Positions 17,352 through 26,245 of a DNA stretch of 42,511 nt are shown in pieces (the first letter of the stretch is position 1; the number at the start of each line of letters is the position of its first letter). The notes beneath the pieces were generated by a model that saw nothing but the letters and a program-made list of their open reading frames with translations, was not told the origin of the DNA and ran no database searches. The DNA is from Enterococcus gallinarum NBRC 100675 (lineage in GTDB: Bacteria > Bacillota > Bacilli > Lactobacillales > Enterococcaceae). Both the position numbers and the translations under genes were made by a program. The stretch is from contig NZ_BCQE01000033.1 of NCBI RefSeq assembly GCF_001544275.1, positions 1 through 42,511 of the forward strand, written 5' to 3'.

Positions 17352-18617
17352 TTAATTTCCGCTCAATATCGCATTGACTTCTTTTTCAATTTGAGCGGTT
17401 CCATCTTCAACAGTTACTTCACCAGACAGAATACGGTTAATAATTTGAACTTCTGCTTGTTCAGCTCGTAATCCATCTTTATTGTATGGACGAGGGACTC
17501 CATACTCCAACATTTTTCCAAAAGCACTCAAATCAATTGTATCTGAAGAAGCAGCCCACTCGTCTTCAAAGCCTTTTAGTGCTGGGATTGATGCCCCCGT
17601 TTCCGCTTGGATTTTATTGGCGTCCTCACTAGCTAAAAATGCCATTAGTTTTTTCACTTCTTCTGGGTATTTTGTATTCGCACTGGCAGCCCAACCAAGT
17701 CCATTTGTAATTGTTGCATTAACTTTTCCCTTAGGTAACACGGCAGAAGCAACATTTTCAACTAGATAGTCATTTTTCAAAAATCCCGGTGCAAACCAGT
17801 TTCCTTCAATCATCATTGCTAATCTACCTGATTGAAAACGACTTAACTTATCAGGATCTTGTAATTCTGTAATTGTTGGTGAAGCATGATCAACAAGTGC
17901 AATATCTCGATAAAAAGCTAAAGCTTCTTGTGCTTCTGGGGTATTCAAACCTGATTTTGTATTGTCATCGGCAAATACTTCTCCCCCATTTTGATAAATA
18001 AATGGCCAGTAGCCAGTCTCTGTTCCAATATGTGATGCAAAACCATAGATGCCTTTTGATTCATCTGTTAAATCAATTGCAGCTTGTCTGAGTGTTTCCC
18101 ATGTCCATGTTTCATCTGGATAATCGACACCTGCATTATCAAATAATTCTTTGTTGTACCATAGCCCCACTACAGAAGCATCTTTAGGGATTGCGTATAG
18201 TTCGTCTTCAAGCGTATAGAAATCAGCAATTCCTTCAGTAAAGTTTCCCATGTCAATATCATTTTCTTTGATAACATCATCAAGTCCCATCAAAGCATTC
18301 TGTGACATATATTTATAGGATTCGCTAGAGTGCATGGTTACTACATCTGGCATATTACCTCCCGTTGTTGCAGCTTCTAATTTAACCCAATATTGATCCC
18401 AAGGCGTTGTCTCCATTTCTACTTTGATATCAGGATTTTGTTTTTCAAATTCATCTAACATTTTTCTTAGTCCTGGAGCTTGGTCAGTATCCCAACTCGC
18501 ATAGCTTAAAGTTACTTGCCCGTCTTTAGAATTACTATCTCCCCCACCACATGCTGCGAGTAATGTCCCAGTTAAAACAGCTATCCCTGTTAAAGCTATT
18601 TTTTTGAAATGTTTCAT
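17352..18617 (-). CDS. ABC sugar-binding lipoprotein of the melA operon
   Basis: A 421-residue cluster B solute-binding lipoprotein. The signal peptide is MKHFKKIALTGIAVLTGTLL with lipobox LAAC. The mature protein shows SYASWDTDQAPGLRKML, NMPDVVTMHSS and GLWYNKELFDNAGVDYP. It is the first gene of the upstream operon and differs clearly from the 12783-14042 binding protein, so the two importers probably had overlapping but distinct substrates. AGGAGG precedes the ATG. Its promoter region repeats the cre-like and half-site elements of the other operon. Confidence 0.92.
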   Translation of the reverse strand: MKHFKKIALTGIAVLTGTLLAACGGGDSNSKDGQVTLSYASWDTDQAPGLRKMLDEFEKQNPDIKVEMETTPWDQYWVKLEAATTGGNMPDVVTMHSSESYKYMSQNALMGLDDVIKENDIDMGNFTEGIADFYTLEDELYAIPKDASVVGLWYNKELFDNAGVDYPDETWTWETLRQAAIDLTDESKGIYGFASHIGTETGYWPFIYQNGGEVFADDNTKSGLNTPEAQEALAFYRDIALVDHASPTITELQDPDKLSRFQSGRLAMMIEGNWFAPGFLKNDYLVENVASAVLPKGKVNATITNGLGWAASANTKYPEEVKKLMAFLASEDANKIQAETGASIPALKGFEDEWAASSDTIDLSAFGKMLEYGVPRPYNKDGLRAEQAEVQIINRILSGEVTVEDGTAQIEKEVNAILSGN

Positions 18618-18634
18618 CTTAATTCCTCCTGTTT

Positions 18635-18649
18635 TGAATGCGTTTTCTT
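18635..18649 (-). promoter_or_regulatory. Cre-like (CcpA) site upstream of the melA operon
   Basis: Identical to the 15 bases at 14066-14080 (AAGAAAACGCATTCA on the minus strand), one mismatch from the cre consensus, just downstream of the predicted promoter. Confidence 0.72.
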
Positions 18650-18662
18650 TTTGTTAACAACA

Positions 18663-18717
18663 CCATAACTGTTTACTTAATGTTTTGTCGAGATTTTTTA
18701 CTAAAAATATTAGTAAA
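18663..18717 (-). promoter_or_regulatory. Promoter and LacI-type operator of the melA operon
   Basis: Minus-strand -35 TCGACA (18691-18686), a 17-base spacer holding AAGTAAACAG, and a weak -10 TTATGG. Directly upstream is a perfect inverted repeat, TTTACTAA-N5-TTAGTAAA (18697-18717). The half-site TTTACTAA recurs before msmE (14104-14111) and just upstream of the regulator gene (about 19811-19818), which points to the adjacent LacI-type regulator as the ligand. Confidence 0.62.
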
Positions 18718-18719
18718 CA

Positions 18720-18753
18720 AAAAAGTAAACACCCTTTTTTGGATGTTTACTTT

Positions 18754-18755
<2 letters not shown>
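18720..18755 (-). terminator. Terminator of the LacI-type regulator gene
   Basis: AAAAAGTAAACACCC (18720-18734) pairs with GGATGTTTACTTTTT (18741-18755) with one mismatch, and a T run follows on the minus strand. The stem overlaps the end of the gene. Confidence 0.7.
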
Positions 18756-19809
<1,054 letters not shown>

Positions 19810-19890
19810 TTACTAAAATATAATCATACATTTTGAAAATAAGCAAATTTCGTTAAAAATAGGCACTGTAATCATAATTAAAAACAAGAA

Positions 19891-19991
19891 AAAATATCCG
19901 AACAATTTAGAGTAAATAATGCTAATTCTAGTGAATTTGCGACGAGGAACTGCTAGATCACAGTTCATTCTCTCTATCGTTCGGATATTTT
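19891..19991 (-). ncRNA. Candidate structured RNA between lacI and IS1216
   Basis: AAAATATCCGAAC (19891-19903) and GTTCGGATATTTT (19979-19991) are perfectly complementary over 13 bp. They enclose two smaller hairpins, AATTC-TAGT-GAATT (about 19924-19937) and GAACTG-N8-CAGTTC (about 19947-19966). Read on the minus strand the structure ends in TTTTTTCTTGTTTTT, a terminator-like tail. It could be a leader element, a small RNA or the fold of a decayed mobile element. I recognise no riboswitch class. Confidence 0.4.
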
Positions 19992-20052
19992 ATTGTTAAC
20001 TATACTTATTTCACAGAGCTTTTTTATTTGATTTTGTGAACAGAGTCTCGAG

Positions 20053-20861
20053 GGTTCTGTTGCAAAGTTTTAAATCTACTATCAAATAAGGTAGAATAAT
20101 AGAAAAAGATAGCAGGAGGAATGACGATGAATCATTTTAAAGGAAAGCAATTTCAGCAGGATGTGATTATTGTAGCCGTGGGCTACTATCTTCGTTATAA
20201 CCTTAGCTATCGTGAAGTTCAAGAAATCTTATATGATCGTGGCATTAACGTTTCTCATACAACGATTTATCGTTGGGTGCAAGAGTACAGCAAAGTCCTC
20301 TATTATCTTTGGAAAAAGAAAAATAAAAAATCCTTCTATTCATGGAAAATGGATGAAACGTACATCAAAATTAAAGGAAAATGGCATTATTTGTATCGAG
20401 CCATCGATGCAGATGGTTTAACCTTGGATATTTGGTTACGTAAAAAACGGGACACACAAGCAGCCTATGCTTTTCTTAAGCGGTTAGTGAAGCAGTTTGA
20501 TGAACCGAAGGTTGTAGTCACAGATAAAGCCCCCTCTATTACAAGTGCCTTTAAGAAACTAAAAGAATACGGCTTTTATCAAGGGACAGAACATCGTACC
20601 ATTAAATACCTGAATAATTTGATTGAACAAGACCTTCGTCCAGTAAAGAGACGCAATAAATTCTATCGAAGTTTACGCACTGCCTCTACCACGATTAAAG
20701 GCATGGAAGCCATCCGAGGATTATATAAGAAAACCCGAAAAGAAGGCACTCTCTTCGGGTTTTCGGTCTGTACTGAAATCAAGGTATTATTGGGAATCCC
20801 AGCTTAAATCATAGATACCGTAAGGGATTTTATTCTTTATTTAAAACTTTGCAACAGAACC
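20053..20861. mobile_element. IS1216 (IS6 family), complete, 809 bp
   Basis: Inverted ends GGTTCTGTTGCAAAGTTTTA at 20053 and its complement ending at 20861, enclosing one intact transposase gene. The eight bases outside each end differ (GTCTCGAG left, ACATTTCT right). There is thus no target duplication, and the element marks a recombination or deletion junction rather than a simple insertion. Confidence 0.95.
20127..20807 (+). CDS. tnp: IS1216 transposase (IS6/IS26 family)
   Basis: The 226 residues from MNHFKGKQFQQD match IS1216 as I remember it. There is a helix-turn-helix around 25-55 (YREVQEILYDRGINVSHTTIYRWV). The DDE core has Asp in WKMDETYIKIKG, Asp in VVTDKAPS and Glu in LIEQDLRPVKRR. 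IS6-family enzymes work by replicative cointegrate formation, which explains the frequent plasmid fusions and flanking deletions seen with IS1216 in enterococci. AGGAGG lies upstream. The ATG at 20127 gives the standard length; one at 20121 adds two residues. Confidence 0.96.
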   Translation: MNHFKGKQFQQDVIIVAVGYYLRYNLSYREVQEILYDRGINVSHTTIYRWVQEYSKVLYYLWKKKNKKSFYSWKMDETYIKIKGKWHYLYRAIDADGLTLDIWLRKKRDTQAAYAFLKRLVKQFDEPKVVVTDKAPSITSAFKKLKEYGFYQGTEHRTIKYLNNLIEQDLRPVKRRNKFYRSLRTASTTIKGMEAIRGLYKKTRKEGTLFGFSVCTEIKVLLGIPA

Positions 20862-20895
20862 ACATTTCTTGTTGGATTCTTTCTGTTTTTTTCAT
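20862..20895 (-). pseudogene. 5' stub of a divergent regulator gene cut by IS1216
   Basis: On the minus strand GGAGGA precedes an ATG at 20895 that opens MKKTERIQQEM before running into the IS1216 end. This start resembles that of HTH/WYL (YafY-like) regulators, which often open MKKxERxxQE. Eleven codons survive. The intact gene would have been divergent from the VOC-ClbS-MepB operon and was probably its regulator. The short shared region holds AACTG-TTA-CAGTT (about 20931-20943), a possible operator. Confidence 0.55.
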
Positions 20896-20973
20896 ATTCT
20901 CCTCCAAAGGTGTCATGAAATGAAACCATTAACTGTTACAGTTAGTTTATCATAGAAAAAAGGAGAATTGATT

Positions 20974-21429
20974 ATGGCATCCATCGATGTAGCACTTTTT
21001 TTGACCTTAGAAGGAAAAGGAACAGAAGCACTGGCTTTCTATCAGGATATTTTTGATGGAAAACTATTATTTAAAATGACGTTCCAAGAATTTAAAACCC
21101 AATTGGCTCCCGATACTGTGATTGAAACTGGCACCGAGCATTGGCTTTCCCACGCAGTACTGCAAATAGGCCAGACGCAAATGCAGTTGACAGATCAACC
21201 CATTGATCCTAGGATTCCTTGCCAGCAAGGAAATACCTTGTCATTGAGTGTCATTACGGATACGATCGAAAAAGCACAAACCATTTACGAGAAATTGAGC
21301 CAACACCAATTGAGCAAGATCTATCAGTCTCCTATTCAAAATGAATTTGCGGACTTCTACGCCATCTTGCAAGATCCGTTTGGTCTGGTCATTCAAATCA
21401 CCAAAGAAAAAACACTTTCTGATGAGTAG
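20974..21429 (+). CDS. VOC-superfamily protein (PhnB/YjdN-like)
   Basis: About 151 residues of glyoxalase/bleomycin-resistance fold. It contains paired beta-alpha-beta modules ([22 protein letters not shown]; the later [14 protein letters not shown] ending). Proteins of this type act on small electrophiles or bind drugs, but the substrate cannot be inferred. AGGAGA precedes the ATG at 20974. It is the first of three genes packed with 11-bp and 1-bp gaps, next to a truncated divergent regulator. The three together look like a small stress or detoxification operon that may now be deregulated by IS1216. Confidence 0.8.
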   Translation: MASIDVALFLTLEGKGTEALAFYQDIFDGKLLFKMTFQEFKTQLAPDTVIETGTEHWLSHAVLQIGQTQMQLTDQPIDPRIPCQQGNTLSLSVITDTIEKAQTIYEKLSQHQLSKIYQSPIQNEFADFYAILQDPFGLVIQITKEKTLSDE

Positions 21430-21440
21430 GAGGAAAATCA

Positions 21441-21953
21441 ATGCGTCAGTATCAAACAAAAGCAGAATTGATCCAAACCATTCAAGACACGTTTCAAAAA
21501 TACATCACCGAATTTGAAGAGATTCCAGAAGAATGGAGACACCAGCACCATGATGAGGTAGATAAAAGTCCCTCTGAAAATTTGTCTTATCAACTAGGGT
21601 GGCTCCATCTTCTATTAGACTGGGAAGCCCAAGAAAAAAACGGCGTTGCTGTGCAAACACCAGCAGCAGGCTATAAGTGGAATCAGTTAGGTGCACTTTA
21701 TGATCAATTTTATCAGCGCTATGGGCAGCTTTCCCTAAAAGAACAACAACAGCAGTTGACCCAACTGGTGGAGGAACTATGCCAATGGATCAGCACACTA
21801 TCAGATACCGAACTGTTTGAGCCCGGACAGAGAAAGTGGGCTACAACCAAAGCACAATGGCCCCTGTATAAATGGATCCACATTAATTCAGTGGCGCCAT
21901 TCACTAATTTCCGAACAAAAATCAGAAAATGGAAACGATTGGTGATGGCCTAA
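21441..21953 (+). CDS. ClbS/DfsB-family four-helix bundle protein
   Basis: 170 residues matching my memory of ClbS/DfsB: an N-terminal [21 protein letters not shown], a central [32 protein letters not shown], and a C-terminal W-rich [26 protein letters not shown]. It is a DinB-like bundle. ClbS itself hydrolyses the cyclopropane of colibactin to protect its host, but most members are of unknown role. It lies 11 bp after the VOC gene with a good AGGAGG. The second gene of the operon. Confidence 0.85.
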   Translation: MRQYQTKAELIQTIQDTFQKYITEFEEIPEEWRHQHHDEVDKSPSENLSYQLGWLHLLLDWEAQEKNGVAVQTPAAGYKWNQLGALYDQFYQRYGQLSLKEQQQQLTQLVEELCQWISTLSDTELFEPGQRKWATTKAQWPLYKWIHINSVAPFTNFRTKIRKWKRLVMA

Positions 21954-21954
21954 A

Positions 21955-22446
21955 ATGCGGCAATCAGAGAAATTGATGACTGCATTATTGAAGATGCACC
22001 ATATAGCTGGCCCCACTAAGATTCAAACGGAGAGACAAAACAGCGTATATGAAGGCATGACTTTCGTTGTTGGAAACACGACTTTTCGTAGCCGTCTGGC
22101 GAAGAAAACACCAAAGAAAAAAGGCTATTTCACTGCATTGTGGGAGCACCCTCATGAAAAGAATCAAGCTTATTCATTAAGCGGCTATCCAGACAAACTA
22201 ATGATTACTGTCCTTGATGGCAAGCAAAAAGGTCAATTTGTCTTCCCGTCTTCTGTTCTTGTCGCCAACGGCATCATCAAAACAGAAACAACCGCAGGGA
22301 AAATGGCTTTTCGCGTGTATCCACCATGGGTGCAGGACTTAAATCCTACCGCATCCCGAACACAAAACTGGCAAACGCCTTATTTCCTCGATTTATCTGA
22401 ACCTCTCAAGCAGACTGAAACCCTAGAAAAGTTTTACTTTCAATGA
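21955..22446 (+). CDS. MepB-like protein
   Basis: 163 residues resembling the MepB family, named for the third gene of the staphylococcal mepRAB operon. Recognisable parts are YEGMTFVVGNTTFRSRLAKKTPKKKGYFTALWEH, GQFVFPSSVLVANGII and GKMAFRVYPPW. The family is small, cytoplasmic and structurally related to nucleotide-binding or DUF-type beta folds. Its function is unknown. The ATG follows the previous stop by one base without its own clear ribosome site, so translation is probably coupled. A terminator follows. Confidence 0.8.
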   Translation: MRQSEKLMTALLKMHHIAGPTKIQTERQNSVYEGMTFVVGNTTFRSRLAKKTPKKKGYFTALWEHPHEKNQAYSLSGYPDKLMITVLDGKQKGQFVFPSSVLVANGIIKTETTAGKMAFRVYPPWVQDLNPTASRTQNWQTPYFLDLSEPLKQTETLEKFYFQ

Positions 22447-22451
22447 AAAAG

Positions 22452-22484
22452 GCTTAGAAGATGTCTGCGCTTCTGAGCTTTTTT
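22452..22484 (+). terminator. Terminator of the VOC-ClbS-MepB operon
   Basis: GCTTAGAAG (22452-22460) pairs with CTTCTGAGC (22470-22478) with one mismatch; TTTTTT follows. Confidence 0.8.
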
Positions 22485-22486
22485 CT

Positions 22487-22890
22487 CTCATCCCGTCTCT
22501 AATTTCCTTTATTAGCAAAAATCTCATTTTCCCTTTGACAGATTCCAAACTATTTTGTACACTAGATAAAACAATTTAAATATTCTGAAAATTTAGACAA
22601 AGGAAGTGATTGAATGACTGTTAGTAGAAGAGAGGCAATTATTTTATTATTATAGTCGGGACTGTTTGAGTATTTTATTCAAAGAGTCCCTATTCACATT
22701 GCACCAGAAGAACAGAGAATCTTCTTGGGTGGAATGTTTTTTTATACCCTTTTTAAAGCTTTGCTTGTTGAAAACTTTTGCTGTAGCTGTGTTGATTTTC
22801 TATTGATTCCTCTGATCCGCAGCATCTCAGGTGTTGGAAACGGTGATAGGATTGCTAGTCCCTTTACGTCAAGATGGAAGGAAAGTCTTA
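22487..22890 (+). other. Gap with a broken ORF upstream of the BASS symporter
   Basis: AGGAAG precedes an ATG at 22614 that opens MTVSRREAIILLL, then TAG at 22653-22655. The same frame stays open from there to 22928. It is either a relic of a small gene with one nonsense codon or a chance frame; I recognise no family. The 5' region of the symporter gene must lie within it. Confidence 0.35.
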
Positions 22891-23892
22891 ATGAATACAA
22901 TAAATTCGATTGCCAAATTTGTGAATAAATACCTGATTTATCTCATGGTCCTTTTGATGCTGATCTCCTACCTGTTTCCCCAACCATTTTTGTGGATACC
23001 TACGCGCACAACAACGTTACTAAGCATCATCATGTTTTGTATGGGAATGACGTTAAATGTCACTGCTTTTAAAATGGTGGTGATTCAGCCAAAAGCGTTT
23101 CTTTTAGGTTTATTGATCCAATTTACCATCAGCCCGCTTGTTGCCTATGGATTGGCACAGCTTTTCGGGTTATCCTCCGGACTGATTATCGGTTTTGTCT
23201 TGCTGGGTTCTGTTTCAGGAGGAACCGCCAGCAACGTGATGACCTTCATCGGCAAGGGAGATGTCGCATTGACGGTCTCTTTGACCACTGTCTCCACACT
23301 AATGGCAACAGTGGTGACCCCTTTGCTTGTCTATCTTTTAGCTGGACAGTATACAGAAATTTCATTTTTCGCCATGCTTTTGTCGGTTTTGCAGATGGTA
23401 CTACTGCCGATTCTTTTAGGGATCATCGTCCATACGCTTATTGCCAACTATATTGATGCGTGGATGCAAGCTTTTGTTTTAGTCTCTTCCGTCAGCATCC
23501 TTTTGATCGTTGCAGGAACTGTGGCGAAAAACGGGTCAGTGATCGTTCAGTCTGGAATAATCGTCATCTTCCTTGTCTTGTTGCATAATCTTATCGGTTA
23601 CGGTGCAGGCTATTGTATCAGCCGCTTACTAGGTGTCAGTGCCCAACAGGCCAAGTCGATCATGTTCCAATTAGGAATGAAAAATACCGGATTAGCCATC
23701 TCCTTAGCGAATGCTCATTTCGCCACGATCGCTGCTGCCGTTACTCCAGCTGCTGTTGGCATGATCATTCATCAAATCACAGGACCAATATTAGCGAATA
23801 TCGTCGCAAAGAAAGAAGGAAAACAATATGAGTCAAAGTATCTTTTTGCCAAATTATACGATCGGAACAGACGCTTACGAAAAAGTAAATGA
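22891..23892 (+). CDS. Bile acid:sodium symporter (BASS/SBF-like) family transporter
   Basis: 333 residues from the ATG at 22891, where GGAAGGAAAG lies close upstream and the protein starts MNTINSIAKFVNKYLIYLM. About ten transmembrane helices. BASS signatures include MFCMGMTLNVTAF, GSVSGGTASNVMTFIGKGDVALTVSLTT and the later QLGMKNTGLAISLANAHF. Bacterial members move bile acids, pantoate, pyruvate or other organic anions with sodium. The substrate here cannot be read from sequence. Its end overlaps the next gene by 65 bases in another frame, an unusually long coupling. The neighbouring oxidoreductases suggest a small keto- or hydroxy-acid. Confidence 0.88.
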   Translation: MNTINSIAKFVNKYLIYLMVLLMLISYLFPQPFLWIPTRTTTLLSIIMFCMGMTLNVTAFKMVVIQPKAFLLGLLIQFTISPLVAYGLAQLFGLSSGLIIGFVLLGSVSGGTASNVMTFIGKGDVALTVSLTTVSTLMATVVTPLLVYLLAGQYTEISFFAMLLSVLQMVLLPILLGIIVHTLIANYIDAWMQAFVLVSSVSILLIVAGTVAKNGSVIVQSGIIVIFLVLLHNLIGYGAGYCISRLLGVSAQQAKSIMFQLGMKNTGLAISLANAHFATIAAAVTPAAVGMIIHQITGPILANIVAKKEGKQYESKYLFAKLYDRNRRLRKSK

Positions 23893-24928
23893 TATCGTTA
23901 AAAGTTATGGGACAAAAGCTGTTCTGATTGGTGGAAAAACAGCACTAGCGAAAGCAGAGCACAAAATCAAGTCTGCCTTGACACAAGACGTATTCGTCAT
24001 TGACAGCCTATGGTATGGTGGAAATTCTACCTATGAAAATGTTTCACGCTTACTGCAGGAAGAAAGTGTCCAAGCAGCGGAGATCTTATTTGCCGTCGGT
24101 GGCGGGCGTGTGTGTGATACCGTCAAAGTCGTGGGTGAGAAATTAGCCAAGCCCGTCTTCACATTTCCGACGATTGGCTCAAATTGTTCTCCCGTTACAG
24201 CCGTATGTGTGATCTACACCGAAGCAGGCGAAATGCATGGCTTGTTCTTTCCTTCAAAACCGCCGGTCCATGCCTTTATTGATACAGCCATTATCGCCGC
24301 AGCGCCGGATAGTTACCTGTGGGCCGGCATCGGTGACGCCTTATCGAAAGAAATCGAAGCCACTTTTTCTTCCAGAGGGGATCAATTGGATCATACCGAT
24401 GCATTAGGCATTCAGATCAGCAAAATGTGCACGGAGCGCTTATTGACCTACGGCACGCAAGCGTTGAAAGACAGTGCCGCCAATCGCCCCTCGGATGCCA
24501 TCCAACAAGTCGTCTCAGATATCATCGTGACCACCGGGTTAGTATCTGTCTTAGTCATCAATGACTACAATTCTGCCATGGCCCATTCGTTCTATTATGG
24601 TACGACTGTTCTGGAAAAAATGGAGAATTATCTGCATGGGGCTTCTGTCAGCTACGGCGTTCTAGCATTGTTGATGATGGATCAGCAAACCGAACTCTTT
24701 CAACGAGTCTATGCTTTTATGAAAGAAAACAAGCTGCCCGTCTGTTTGGCTGACATGCACCTCAATGCCCAATCGGACTTGGAAGCCATCTTAGATAAAG
24801 CCATGACCACCAACGACATTGTTCATGTACCCTATCCCATCACTCGCGAGATGTTCCAGCAAGCCATTCTTGCTGTAGAAGCCTATCATGCCAAACAAGA
24901 AAAGCAGCAGTACACTACTATTGGATAA
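23828..24928 (+). CDS. Iron-containing alcohol dehydrogenase family (glycerol dehydrogenase-like)
   Basis: 366 residues of the group III Fe-ADH/GldA fold. The NAD-binding half has AVGGGRVCDTVKVVGEKLAKPVFTFPTIGSNCSP. Metal-ligand positions in the helical half include Asp in AFIDTAI and WAGIGDALSKEIEA, and His in NSAMAHSFYYG and NYLHGASVSYG. It resembles the glycerol dehydrogenase/HcxA (YbdH) group, some of which reduce 2-keto acids. AAGGA precedes the ATG, inside the end of the symporter gene. The adjacent transporter and the lactate dehydrogenase-like gene make an acid or polyol substrate plausible. Cytoplasmic. Confidence 0.88.
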   Translation: MSQSIFLPNYTIGTDAYEKVNDIVKSYGTKAVLIGGKTALAKAEHKIKSALTQDVFVIDSLWYGGNSTYENVSRLLQEESVQAAEILFAVGGGRVCDTVKVVGEKLAKPVFTFPTIGSNCSPVTAVCVIYTEAGEMHGLFFPSKPPVHAFIDTAIIAAAPDSYLWAGIGDALSKEIEATFSSRGDQLDHTDALGIQISKMCTERLLTYGTQALKDSAANRPSDAIQQVVSDIIVTTGLVSVLVINDYNSAMAHSFYYGTTVLEKMENYLHGASVSYGVLALLMMDQQTELFQRVYAFMKENKLPVCLADMHLNAQSDLEAILDKAMTTNDIVHVPYPITREMFQQAILAVEAYHAKQEKQQYTTIG

Positions 24929-24972
24929 ATACCACGAATAAACCAAGAATCTTTCTACCAACAAAGTAAGCA

Positions 24973-25010
24973 AAAAAGAGCAGCTCGAGTTAACTCGAGC
25001 TGCTCTTTTT
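24973..25010. terminator. Bidirectional terminator
   Basis: A perfect palindrome of two 19-base arms, AAAAAGAGCAGCTCGAGTT / AACTCGAGCTGCTCTTTTT, with A and T tracts at both ends. It serves the convergent symporter-ADH and LDH units. From here to 25191 I see no gene. Confidence 0.92.
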
Positions 25011-25191
25011 CTATTACGGCTTATCAATTAGCTAAGGAATTCGTTCAATTTCAACTAATCGTGGTCTTATCGGCTGAACAATCGTTGCGCCATTCTACTA
25101 CCTTTTGGAAATAGTCATTTGTTATGAGAGAGAAACGACTGACCAATTACTTTGGCGGATGATCGCCGATAGTGATAGCATCTCTCCTTTC

Positions 25192-26148
25192 TCAATGAGT
25201 CGTTTTGTCCAGTGATTGGATCACTTCTCTAAGTTGGCTGCAGGATTGGGCAAATTTTTGCTGCTCGGCTGGGTCGATATTCAGCTCAATGATTTCCCGC
25301 ACCCCTCCTTGGTCAACCACCGAAGGGACACCTGTAAATAGATCCTTTTCGCCGTATTCCCCATCGAGATAGGCAGAGACGGGCAATACTGCTTGCTCAT
25401 TGTTCAAGATTGCTCGAACGATTCTGGCAACACTCATACCAATCCCATAGAAAGTAGCTTTTTTGCGATTGATGATCTCATAGGCACTATTTTTCACCCG
25501 ATCAGAAATGGTTGTCAAGTCTTCGACAGTCAACCGGTTGTTTTTGACAATGAACTCTAATAGTGGTTTTCCCCCTACAGTTGTATGAGACCAGACAGCT
25601 ACCTCGGAATCCCCATGTTCACCAATGATGTAGCCATGGATACTTCGGGGATCAATCTGCAATTTTGCTGCTAGCTCTTTCCGGAATCTCGTTGTATCAA
25701 GAGTTGTCCCAGTTCCAACGACACGGTTGCTTGGTAGACCTGACGCTTGCCAAGCCACGTGCGTCAATACATCCACAGGGTTAGAAGCAATGACTAAAAT
25801 CCCATCGAAACCTGACCCCATCACTTCTCTTACGACACTGGTCATGATCCCCGCGTTGACGTCGATTAGTTCCAACCGTGTTTGTCCTGGTTTTTGATTG
25901 ACACCGGCTGTGATTACAACGATATCTGCATCCTGACAATCAGTATAGTCTCCAGCCCAAACTTTAATATTTCCCTGTGCCCATGACATGCCGTCTAATA
26001 AGTCTAGTGCTTCTCCTTCCGCCTTTTCACGATTCACATCGATCAAAACCAATTCATTGATCAGTCCTTGGTTGATCATTGAGTAGGCAATACTTGTCCC
26101 GACAAATCCCGTACCAACGACCACAACTTTTCTACTTGTATTTCTCAT
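25192..26148 (-). CDS. ldh: L-lactate dehydrogenase family (L-2-hydroxyacid dehydrogenase)
   Basis: About 318 residues. The Rossmann start is RKVVVVGTGFVGTSIAYSM. VITAGVNQKPGQTRLELIDVN, the substrate-binding Arg in LDTTRFRKEL and the catalytic His in GEHGDSEVAVWSH follow. It reduces pyruvate, or a related 2-keto acid, with NADH. The start at 26148 is chosen because family proteins begin near the beta strand; a start at 26160 is possible. It is unlikely to be the main housekeeping Ldh given its accessory setting. It may be a variant for a branched hydroxy acid. About 97 bases separate it from the upstream TDT transporter. Confidence 0.88.
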   Translation of the reverse strand: MRNTSRKVVVVGTGFVGTSIAYSMINQGLINELVLIDVNREKAEGEALDLLDGMSWAQGNIKVWAGDYTDCQDADIVVITAGVNQKPGQTRLELIDVNAGIMTSVVREVMGSGFDGILVIASNPVDVLTHVAWQASGLPSNRVVGTGTTLDTTRFRKELAAKLQIDPRSIHGYIIGEHGDSEVAVWSHTTVGGKPLLEFIVKNNRLTVEDLTTISDRVKNSAYEIINRKKATFYGIGMSVARIVRAILNNEQAVLPVSAYLDGEYGEKDLFTGVPSVVDQGGVREIIELNIDPAEQQKFAQSCSQLREVIQSLDKTTH

Positions 26149-26245
26149 ATGAACCCACATCCTTTTCTATTATTAGAAACCATAGGCATTTCATCTTATC
26201 CAACAACGTCCTTGTCAATAACTACCTTTCACCTGCACGAACTGC

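Noticed and set aside
20045..20869. 8-bp target duplication around IS1216
   Set aside because: Flanks GTCTCGAG and ACATTTCT do not match.
25032..25093. Short minus-strand frame resembling a protein C-terminus
   Set aside because: Only about 20 codons remain before stops upstream; too little to assign a gene remnant.
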